Origin: Caryophanales bacterium UBA3631
GTDB taxonomy: Bacteria > Bacillota_I > Bacilli_A > RF39 > UBA660
DNA: 12,691 nucleotides
Reading direction: 5' to 3'
NCBI GenBank assembly: GCA_002374055.1
Contig: DFLA01000031.1
Coordinates: 1-12,691, forward strand
The notes beneath the pieces are model-generated. The model saw only the letters and a list, made by a program, of their open reading frames with translations. It had not been told where the DNA came from and did no database searches. The position numbers and the translations under genes are program-made. Each line of letters begins with the position of its first letter. The stretch's first letter is position 1. Positions 4,853-12,600 of this stretch are shown one piece after another.

Positions 4853-5632
4853 TCACCCTTCTATTATTTCATTATTTAATAGGCATTCTATGCCATCTAT
4901 TTTTATTTTTCTTTCTATAAATCCTAGTAATACTTCTTTTTTTATTGTGTTATTGTCTATTTTTAGTTCTTGTATTTTTACGCATTCTATTAGTTTTGTT
5001 CCTATTATTGTGTGTACAGGAACGAAAATTATGTTTGAATCTTTTTCTAGGTAGTTATTATTCATTAGTATTATTGGTCTTTTTTTGTATGGATCTTTTA
5101 GTTTGTTTCCTGTGTCTATAAATCCTGTACATTCTATTGTTTTGTTTTTTAGTTTTATCTCTACGTTGCGATAGTTTGAGTAATTATTTTTCATGTTTTT
5201 GCATTCTTTAATATAAATATATAGTATGATTGGTGATATTATTACTAGTATTAAGAAATTGATACTCATTTTGTTTTTAAAGAATATTATTCCTTTGTTT
5301 TGATATGTTAGTTCTATGTTTAATAAGTATAGAGATCCTCCTAATACTATGCTTGTTATGTATAGATATAATATGTTTTTTAGTGTATATTTTATGTTTT
5401 TGAATTTGAATGCTGTTATTGTCATTAGTATGCTTATGATTATTTTTAGTAGGAATAGTTGAAATGATGTTATTTTTATGAAGAGCGCTAGTACTGATAT
5501 ACTTCCTAGAAATGCACCTAGCAGAAGTTTATACATTTCTGTTTTTCTTTTTAGTATTATTGATACTGAAAGAAGTAATAGAAAGTCAAAACCGAAGTTT
5601 ATTATGAGTATCAGATCTATATATATTTTCAT
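4853..5632 (-). CDS. spoIIGA: Sporulation sigma-E processing peptidase SpoIIGA
   Basis: SpoIIGA is a membrane-embedded aspartic protease in the septum that cleaves pro-SigE after a SpoIIR signal from the forespore. The 259-residue product opens with YIDLILIINFGFDFLLLLSV, the characteristic SpoIIGA start, continues with about five membrane helices (to about 142), and ends in a soluble domain holding the catalytic DTG (173-175; CTGFIDTGNKLKDP). It is about 50 residues shorter than the B. subtilis protein, mostly outside the recognisable blocks. The ATG at 5630-5632 has a GGTGG site 5 bases upstream. The next gene is its substrate. The TGA stop is directly followed by an in-frame TAA. Identification rests on the N-terminus, DTG motif and operon partner, which agree. 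Confidence 0.94.
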   Translation of the reverse strand: MKIYIDLILIINFGFDFLLLLSVSIILKRKTEMYKLLLGAFLGSISVLALFIKITSFQLFLLKIIISILMTITAFKFKNIKYTLKNILYLYITSIVLGGSLYLLNIELTYQNKGIIFFKNKMSINFLILVIISPIILYIYIKECKNMKNNYSNYRNVEIKLKNKTIECTGFIDTGNKLKDPYKKRPIILMNNNYLEKDSNIIFVPVHTIIGTKLIECVKIQELKIDNNTIKKEVLLGFIERKIKIDGIECLLNNEIIEG

Positions 5633-5647
5633 TTAACCACCGTTTTT

Positions 5648-5681
5648 ATTATAAAAAAAAGACACTATGAATAGTGTCGAT
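5648..5681 (-). promoter_or_regulatory. Putative spoIIG promoter with a Spo0A-box-like site
   Basis: On the minus strand TATAAT (5648-5653) lies 15 bases before the spoIIGA ATG. No -35 exists at 17 bases, but ATCGACA (5675-5681), a 6 of 7 match to the Spo0A box TTCGACA, lies 21 bases upstream of the -10. B. subtilis spoIIG likewise lacks normal -35 spacing and uses Spo0A bound near -35. The box overlaps the terminator hairpin of the upstream gene, so chance is a real alternative. Confidence 0.35.
5653..5678 (-). terminator. Intrinsic terminator of the NlpC/P60 gene
   Basis: GACACTAT (5661-5668) and ATAGTGTC (5671-5678) form a stem of 7 to 8 bp, and on the minus strand eight T residues follow at once (5653-5660). 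This is a textbook terminator that insulates spoIIGA-sigE from the NlpC/P60 gene upstream. Confidence 0.88.
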
Positions 5682-5691
5682 TTTTAAGAAT

Positions 5692-6486
5692 TTAGTTTAA
5701 AATTCTTCTTGCCGTAATTATTGGCATTACTTGGTAGCTGGCTGTTACAATTCCTTCGTAGCTTGTTGCTGCGTGAACTATTTGACCGTTACCAATGTAG
5801 ATTGCAACATGGCATATATAGCCGTCATATCCATAGAAGATTAAATCTCCTGGTTGTAGGCTATCTAGTGAAACGTATGAACCCATATATGATTGACCTT
5901 CTGCTGAGTGAGGAAGGCTGTATCCGAAGGATTCAAATATTTTCATTGTAAATCCTGAACAGTCTACTCCGCTATATAGGTCTGAACCACCATAACTATA
6001 TGGATTACCTACAAATTGTAATGCATAGTTTACTAAACCTGTTGCATCTTGTGTATTAGGCATAGGAGCTGTTTGTGCTTGAACTGGTGCAGTATATTCA
6101 ACTGCTGGAACAGCATCATATGTCTCTTCATAAACTGTAGTAGTTTCTTCATATGTTTCATCTACTATTTTTGTTTCTTCCTCTTTTTCTTTTATTTCAT
6201 TAGTTGTTTCTGATTCTAAATTGTTTTCACTATCAGAAATTTCTTTCTTCTTATTTTCACTAGCTAGTTTTTCTAATGATTCACTAGCTGTTTTAATATT
6301 CGGATTGAATATTTCATAATTATTTGATATATAATTTGGTTCTAATTTCATATCTGTATATGAAATTATTGTATTTACTATTTCCTTCTTATTATCAAAT
6401 AATCTGTTTGAGAAAAAATCTACTGGAGATAAGCATAATAAGCTCATTCCTATTATAGATATCTTTCTCAGCTGACTCGATTCCAC
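5692..6486 (-). CDS. NlpC/P60-family peptidoglycan endopeptidase
   Basis: NlpC/P60 enzymes cleave peptide stems or cross-bridges of peptidoglycan outside the membrane. The 264-residue product has a short hydrophobic N-terminal segment (about 8-25) that may be a signal or anchor, a Glu/Thr-rich acidic linker (about 71-141, with repeated YEET units), then the catalytic domain (about 145-264). The catalytic Cys176 is in DCSGF, His226 in CHVAIYIG and the third residue His238 in VHAATS. I start at GTG (6484-6486) because GAGGTGA (6492-6498) sits 5 bases upstream; a TTG nine codons earlier has no such site. It is a single-gene transcript, divergent from the M23 peptidase. A role in sporulation is possible from its neighbours, but general growth is as likely. 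Confidence 0.9.
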   Translation of the reverse strand: MESSQLRKISIIGMSLLCLSPVDFFSNRLFDNKKEIVNTIISYTDMKLEPNYISNNYEIFNPNIKTASESLEKLASENKKKEISDSENNLESETTNEIKEKEEETKIVDETYEETTTVYEETYDAVPAVEYTAPVQAQTAPMPNTQDATGLVNYALQFVGNPYSYGGSDLYSGVDCSGFTMKIFESFGYSLPHSAEGQSYMGSYVSLDSLQPGDLIFYGYDGYICHVAIYIGNGQIVHAATSYEGIVTASYQVMPIITARRILN

Positions 6487-6524
6487 AAAATTCACCTCAT
6501 TATAAAATTGCAAGCACGTTTATA

Positions 6525-6553
6525 ATTCTATCACATTTTTTTATAAAATGCAA
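6525..6553 (-). promoter_or_regulatory. Extended -10 promoter of the NlpC/P60 gene
   Basis: On the minus strand TTGCAT (6548-6553) and TAGAAT (6525-6530) are 17 bases apart, with TGA before the -10. Transcription would start near 6518, 32 bases before the GTG. On the + strand TATAAAATGCAAG (6542-6554) over the -35 is repeated as TATAAAATTGCAAG (6501-6514), with one extra base, just past the start site. Confidence 0.68.
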
Positions 6554-6681
6554 GTTTTTTTATTTTTAGATGTCTTCTGTTGATATTTTGTTTACAAAAA
6601 ATGTAGTCATTATATTGTATGTAAATGTATTAATTTATATAATTAAAAAGTCTATATATTGTTTCTTTTTATATATTTTTA

Positions 6682-6690
6682 TGGTATAAT
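6682..6690 (+). promoter_or_regulatory. Extended -10 promoter of the M23 peptidase gene
   Basis: TGGTATAAT (6682-6690) is a perfect -10 with the extended TGN element, 26 bases before the ATG. The -35 region is poor (TTTCTT at 17 bases), which extended -10 promoters tolerate. GGTGA (6709-6713) is the ribosome-binding site. The 230-base gap to the divergent NlpC/P60 start (6487-6716) otherwise holds only the latter's promoter and a short direct repeat. Confidence 0.6.
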
Positions 6691-6716
6691 CTTATTATTG
6701 AAGGTATGGTGAATGT

Positions 6717-7931
6717 ATGAAAATAGTAAATAAATTTTTGAGTTTGTTTTGCATTTTTTCTTTATTATTTGTTTCTTTATATGTTCAGGATGTTAAGGCT
6801 CAAACTCTTGGTGAATTGGAAAAGGAATTGAATGATAAGAAAAAGGAACTTACTGAGAATCAAAATAAGAAAGAACTTACTAAAAAGGAAATGGATGATA
6901 TTCAAACTAATTTGAAGACTATTCAAAATAACATTGCTCAAATTCAGGTTGATACTGCTAATCTTGAAAATGAGATTGTTGAGTTAAATAAGCAAATTGA
7001 TGAAAAACAAGAAGAAATAAAAAATATTGTTAGTTATTTTCAAATTTCTAGTGGTGAATCTGCATATTTAGAATATGTTATGGGTGCTTCTGATTTTACT
7101 GATTTTATTTATAGAAGTGCTGTTACTGAGCAAATGACTAGTTATAATAATAGTTTAATTGATGAATATAATGCTACTATAAAGGCTAATGAGGATAAGA
7201 AGGAAGAATTAGCTCATAAAAAGGTTGAATTAAAGGAACAACAAAGTGCTATGAAGACTGAGTATAAGAAATTGGATGATCAATTATCTGTTTATACTAG
7301 TGATGAAATGGTTATTACTGATGCTGTTAAGTCATTACAGGAAACTATTCAAATGTATAAGGATAAGGGATGTAAGTCTGGTGATGATATTAATACTTGT
7401 GGCAAGAATGTTTTACCTTCTACTACTGCTTTTTATAGGCAATTACAAAGTGGTTATGTAACTAGTTGGTATGGTGGTCGTGATTGTAGTGATCCTCGTG
7501 TTTCATGCGGACATTATGGTATAGATTTATCTACTGGTGGTGATAATATCCCTGTTTATTCAATTGGTACTGGTGTTGTTGCTGTTATTCCTGACAGAAG
7601 TAGCTGTGGTGGAAATATGGTTTTTGTTCATCACAAACTTACAAATGGTAATACTTATACTAGTGTTTATATGCATTTATATCAAATTAATGTTTCTGTT
7701 GGTCAGACTGTTACAAAAGATACTGTTATTGGTATAATGGGTGGTGGATGGACGACTCCTTGGGATTATTGTTCTACTGGTGCACATTCTCATTTAGGCC
7801 TTGCTACTGGTTTATTTGGTATTGATTATGGTTGGGATTATTTAAAAGGTCATTATATTGATCCTACAAGTATGATTAATTTCCCTGGTTCGTTATATAC
7901 ACCATTTTATGATAGATATACTGCTTTTTAG
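6717..7931 (+). CDS. Secreted coiled-coil M23 (LytM) metallopeptidase, EnvC/PcsB-like layout
   Basis: The 404-residue protein has a signal peptide (1 to about 28, ending VKA before QTLGEL), a long coiled coil (about 30-110 and 150-215, rich in Lys, Glu and Asn), and a C-terminal M23 domain (about 245-385) of the kind that cuts peptidoglycan cross-bridges. Zinc ligands are intact: His266 and Asp270 (HYGID) and His359 of the HSH motif (357-359), with His320 (YMHL) as a likely catalytic residue, so the enzyme is probably active, unlike EnvC itself. The coiled-coil plus peptidase plan matches hydrolases controlled by FtsEX. Six Cys (219, 228, 257, 264, 297, 352) lie in the exported part and could form disulfides. 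A flippase gene follows after an attenuator-like hairpin. Whether it serves growth, division or engulfment is unknown. Confidence 0.92.
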   Translation: MKIVNKFLSLFCIFSLLFVSLYVQDVKAQTLGELEKELNDKKKELTENQNKKELTKKEMDDIQTNLKTIQNNIAQIQVDTANLENEIVELNKQIDEKQEEIKNIVSYFQISSGESAYLEYVMGASDFTDFIYRSAVTEQMTSYNNSLIDEYNATIKANEDKKEELAHKKVELKEQQSAMKTEYKKLDDQLSVYTSDEMVITDAVKSLQETIQMYKDKGCKSGDDINTCGKNVLPSTTAFYRQLQSGYVTSWYGGRDCSDPRVSCGHYGIDLSTGGDNIPVYSIGTGVVAVIPDRSSCGGNMVFVHHKLTNGNTYTSVYMHLYQINVSVGQTVTKDTVIGIMGGGWTTPWDYCSTGAHSHLGLATGLFGIDYGWDYLKGHYIDPTSMINFPGSLYTPFYDRYTAF

Positions 7932-7957
7932 GATGATGTTTCTACATCATCTTTCTT
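7932..7957 (+). terminator. Hairpin between M23 peptidase and flippase (weak terminator)
   Basis: GATGATGT (7932-7939) and ACATCATC (7944-7951) form a perfect 8-bp stem with a TTCT loop, followed by TTTCTT only. It lies in the 39-base gap between two same-strand genes, directly ahead of the flippase AGGAGG site. It would end some transcripts while letting others read through. Confidence 0.6.
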
Positions 7958-7970
7958 ATAGGAGGTTTTT

Positions 7971-9599
7971 ATGAAAAAAAGAAATGTTTTACAGAATTCT
8001 ATGATTGCTACTGTTTGTATTATTTTATGTAAAATTATTGGTTTAATTTATGTTATTCCTTTTAATGCTATGATTTCTACTTCTGCCGGGGCTCTTTATA
8101 GTTATGCTTATAATATTTATGTAATATTTTTAAGTTTATCTACTACTGGTGTTCCTCTTGCTGTTAGTAAAATAGTTAGTGAATATGACAGTTTGGAATA
8201 TTATAATACTCGTGATCGTGTTTATGGTATTTCTCGAAAGCTAATATTTTTGATTGGATTATTATGTTTTGTTATTATGGTAGTTTTTGCTAGACCTATG
8301 GCTTCTTTAATTATTGGTGATGCCGTTGGTAATAATACTGTTGATGATGTTGCGAATGTTATTAGAATTATTTCTTTTGCACTTCTTATTGTTCCTCCTT
8401 TGAGTGTTGTTAGGGGTTATTTACAGGGACATAATTATATTACTGAAAGCAGTATTTCAAATGTTATTGAACAATTTGTACGTGTTATTGTTATATTGAT
8501 AGGTTGTATTTTAGTTATTAAAGTGTTTAAATTAGATGAGAAGATTGCGATTGGTATTGCGGTGTTTTCTGCTTCTATTAGTGCTTTTGCTTCTTATTTA
8601 TATTTGAAGTATAAGATGTTTAAGAATAAGGAACAGTTTAATGGTAAGCATGATGTTAAGGAAGCTGAGAAGAAAATTACTGGTAAAATGATTGCTAAGG
8701 ATGTATTGCTATGTGCTTTACCTTTTATAATTGTTGAGGTTTTAAAAAGTGCGTATGCAACTGTTGATACTGTTACTATCATACGTGGGTTAACTCATTT
8801 GGGATATAGTGTTCTAGATGCTGAAACTACATTTAGTGTTATTGCTACTTGGGGTAATAAATTATGTACTGTTGTTATTTCTGTTGCAATTGGAATTAGT
8901 ATGAGTTTAATACCTAGTGTTGCTGGTGATTATGTTAAGGGTAAAATGGATAAGGTTAATGAAAAGTATAATTCGTCTATGCTTTTATTACTTATTACTA
9001 CTCTACCTATGACTTTGGGAATATTCTTTTTAGCGCAACCTGTTTGGATTGTGTTTTATGGATATGATTATTTAAGCATTGAGGTATTTAAATTATATAT
9101 TTTTCAGGCTATTACGTTTTCTTTCTTTTCGGTTTTGATTAGTTTTTGCCAAACTGTTGGTAAGACTAAGATTGCTTTATTTAGTTTACTTATTAGTTTT
9201 ATATTGAATGCAATATTTAATATTCCTTTTATGCATTTATGCGATTATTTAGGTTTTGGCGGTTATCAGGGCGCAACTGTATGTACTTTAATTACTCAAA
9301 CACTTCCTTCTTTGTTCTTGATTATTTATATTAAGAAAGTATTTAAATTTCATTATAAAAGTTTAATTATTAATTGTTTAAAAATAGTATTATGTAATAT
9401 TATTATGTTAGTTGTTTTATATTTAGTTAAATTAATTTATCCTATTGATTCTTTAAGTAGAATTGGTGCTTTATTTGAATGTTTTGTTTATGGAATTATT
9501 GGTGTTTTAGTTTATGTATTTATGCTTGTTAAAACTGGCTTATTTAAGGAATTATTTGGTAATAGTAGAATTTTAAAGAAATTTAAATTGGTAAAATAA
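7971..9599 (+). CDS. SpoVB/MurJ-type polysaccharide or lipid II flippase (MOP superfamily)
   Basis: This 542-residue polytopic protein (about 14 predicted helices) belongs to the MVF/polysaccharide-export branch of the MOP flippases, which carry lipid-linked cell-wall precursors across the membrane. Family marks include the N-terminal TVCIILCKIIGLIYVIPF, TTGVPLAVSKIVSEYD (58-73), RGYLQG (148-153) and IEQFVR (166-171), matching the SpoVB/YtgP group of Firmicutes. ATG at 7971 has a perfect AGGAGG (7960-7965). It follows a peptidoglycan hydrolase and probably shares its promoter through the weak hairpin between them. It could be the housekeeping lipid II flippase or the spore-cortex SpoVB; sequence does not separate these, so I give no symbol. 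Confidence 0.88.
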   Translation: MKKRNVLQNSMIATVCIILCKIIGLIYVIPFNAMISTSAGALYSYAYNIYVIFLSLSTTGVPLAVSKIVSEYDSLEYYNTRDRVYGISRKLIFLIGLLCFVIMVVFARPMASLIIGDAVGNNTVDDVANVIRIISFALLIVPPLSVVRGYLQGHNYITESSISNVIEQFVRVIVILIGCILVIKVFKLDEKIAIGIAVFSASISAFASYLYLKYKMFKNKEQFNGKHDVKEAEKKITGKMIAKDVLLCALPFIIVEVLKSAYATVDTVTIIRGLTHLGYSVLDAETTFSVIATWGNKLCTVVISVAIGISMSLIPSVAGDYVKGKMDKVNEKYNSSMLLLLITTLPMTLGIFFLAQPVWIVFYGYDYLSIEVFKLYIFQAITFSFFSVLISFCQTVGKTKIALFSLLISFILNAIFNIPFMHLCDYLGFGGYQGATVCTLITQTLPSLFLIIYIKKVFKFHYKSLIINCLKIVLCNIIMLVVLYLVKLIYPIDSLSRIGALFECFVYGIIGVLVYVFMLVKTGLFKELFGNSRILKKFKLVK

Positions 9600-9635
9600 A
9601 AGTGAGATTATTTCTCACTTTCTTTGTTTTAATTT
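9599..9635. terminator. Bidirectional terminator between the flippase and addA
   Basis: AAGTGAGA (9600-9607) and TCTCACTT (9613-9620) form an 8-bp stem (9 bp with the flanking A-T pair) with a TTATT loop. The + side is followed by TTTCTTTGTTTT and the minus side by TTTTATTTT, so it can end both converging transcripts. The stop codons of the two genes lie at 9597-9599 and 9629-9631. Confidence 0.82.
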
Positions 9636-12600
9636 ATTTTTTTTATTATATTATCCATTATAGAATATAAATATATATTTGTTTTTTTATTAAATTTTTT
9701 TTCTATATAGTTTTTATAGCCATTTAATTGCTCTTGATATGCATTATCTTCAATATTTTTTAGTTTATAGTCTATTATATCTATATGGTCGCTATATTCT
9801 AACATAAGGTCTATTATACCGTGATATGTTTCACTATTGTTTTCACTAATAAATTCATATTCTTTATATATATTTGCTTCTTTAATGTTTTTTAATAAAT
9901 CTTGGTTTAAGAAGTTATTTATTTTTTCTTTATAGAAGTTATCTATATCTTTTAGATCTGGGTTTTTAAAGTCTATTAGTTCTAATAAATAGTGCATATG
10001 AGTACCGAACTCCATGTTTTTATATTCTTCTTTTGTTATTAGTTTATTTATTGTTTTTGAAAAATGTTTTTCTTCTTCTATTTTTGAGTCAATTTCTATT
10101 TTTCTTTTATCTAGTTTAATATTGTTTTTTTGTAATAATTTTTGATAGTTATTTTCTTTTATTTCGTTATATTCTTTTGTTAGATTTTGTTTATCTAAAT
10201 CAATATCGATTATGTATTCTTTTATGTTTTCTTTTATTGAATTTAATATGTCTAGGAATGATTTGTATTTTAGTCTTATGTTGTCTTCTACAAGGTTATT
10301 TACTTTATTTTTTTCTTTATCTGTTAGAGATGTTACTAGAATCATTTTTTCTTTACATCTTGTCATTGCTACATAGAATAGTCTTATTTTTTCGGCTATT
10401 TCTTCTTTCATATATTTGTCTTTTAATAAATATTTATATATTGTTTCTTTTGGTGTTTTGTCTACATATGGTGCGATTATTCCTAATTCATTGTCTACTG
10501 TGAATAATTGTTTTAAATCACTTATATTGAATGCTTTATGTAGCCCTGAATAATAACAGATATGAAATTCTAGTCCTTTTGATTTATGTATATTCATTAT
10601 TTTTACATTGTTTCCAGCACTTGTATTTAGTGAATATTTTATTTCGTTTTTACCTTCTACCATTTCTTTTATATAGTCTGCTAATTCATATGGTGTATAT
10701 CCTAATTCTGTTAGATTTTTTGATAGGTTTAGTAAGTATTCTATTCTTATCATTGATGCCTCTATATTGCCTGTTGTAATTCCTTTTTCTATTATATTAA
10801 ATTTATTAATAATTTCTGTTATAAATTCTTCGTTTGTTAGGTTTTCTAGGTTATCTGATATTGATTTTGATATTTTAAATATTTCATTATTGTAGAAGTC
10901 TTTTTTTTGAAATATATTAAATATTTCATCATCACTTAATCTAAATAGATAGCTTCTTGCAATACTTGTAAAGTAATATTTAAAATTAGTGTCGTATTCT
11001 TTTTTATTTATTTTTACTATGAAGTTCATTATATTTTTTAGTACTAAAATATCATTTTCAAGGGTTAATACTTCATCTTGATATAGTGTTAATGGTATTT
11101 GCATGTATTCAAATATTTTTTTATATTTTGGAAATTCTGTGTTTCTATCCATTATTATACAGAAGTCTTTATATTCTATATCTCTTACTATCATGTTATC
11201 TTTATCAAATACTTTATAGTGTGATTCTATCTTGTTTTTTATGTCTGTTGCGATTGTAAATATTTCTATTTCTTCTTTAGAATATGTTTTATCTTCATAT
11301 TTATAGTTTAATATTTCAAAGTTATGTGATTCTTCTATTTTTCCTTCTTTTATGTATGTATTATTTCCAAATATCATTTGATGTGTTTCTTTATATTCTG
11401 CTCCACCTATTTTATCATCCATCACAAGGTTAAATATTAGGTTTATGTCGTCTAATACTTCAAATCTTGATCTAAAATTTTTTAATAGGTCTATTTTTAT
11501 TCCACCATTTAGTTTTTCATAGTTATTATATTTATTTCTAAATATATTTGGATTTGCATTTCTAAATCTATATATTGATTGTTTTATATCCCCTACCATA
11601 TAAACGTTGTTGTTTTCTATTAATGATATAAATTTTTCTTGTATGTCGTTTGTATCTTGATATTCATCTACCATTATTTCGTTGTAGTAGTTTTTGAGTT
11701 CTAATCTAATGTTTTCATTTTCTTCTAGTACTCTTATACCCATTTTAGCTATATCATTAAACTCATACATTTCTGATTCTTGTTTGAATTTATATATTTT
11801 CTTGTCTAATTCTTTTATTATATAAAGTATTATTTCTATATAGTCTTTTGTTTTTAGTATATTTTCTTTTAATGTATTTTCTGATTCTTCTATAGTTAAT
11901 TCTTTTATATAGTCTATTGTGTTTTTTAATTCTTCTTTTTTATCTTTTAATTCTTCTTCGCTACCTCTTGGTAATTGTGGAAGTTTTATAATACTATTAT
12001 TTTTAAATTCTATATATGTATTACTATTTAATAGCGGATTTAGTACTTCTATTAGTTTTTCATAATATTTTCCATCTACTAGTATTTGTATATCGTATAT
12101 TAAGTTGTTTATTTCTTTTATTTTTTCTTTTATTAGATTAATGTATTTTTCTATGTTTTTATTTAATGTTTCTTCATTAAAATTATTTTCTATATAGGTA
12201 TCTATATATTCTTCTTTATTTAGTTTTAAATCTAGTTTATTATTTAGTTCAATTACATAGTTTTTTATTTCTTTATCATCTTTTATACAAAAGTCTTTTA
12301 TTAGTTTTTCAAAAAGAGGATTTTTTTCTTCATAATAGTTTTCAAATATTTCATCAATGTATTCTTCTTTTTTTATATTTATAATACTTGAGTCTATTAT
12401 TCCTACATTTGGACTTATATTAAGTAGATAATAGTATTTTTTTACTAGCGATAAAGAGTATGAATCAAATGTTGTTATGTACGCTGAATCTATTATATCA
12501 AGTTGATGTTTTAGTGATTCGTTTGCTTTTATTTTTTTTCTAATTCTTTCTTTCATTTCGTTTGCGGCTTCTTTTGTAAATGTTAGAATTAATAGCTTAT

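Noticed and set aside
6487..6716. WalR boxes between the two peptidoglycan hydrolase genes
   Set aside because: Several TGTAA-like words occur, but none forms the required pair of hexamers with a 5-base spacer.
10177..10779. Two hydrophobic + frames opposite addA
   Set aside because: They are antisense shadows of the helicase/nuclease gene with no start signals.
12422..12556. ATG at 12556 as the true start of addA
   Set aside because: The frame is open beyond it to the window edge, and the preceding 45 codons encode the essential Walker A and motif Ia.
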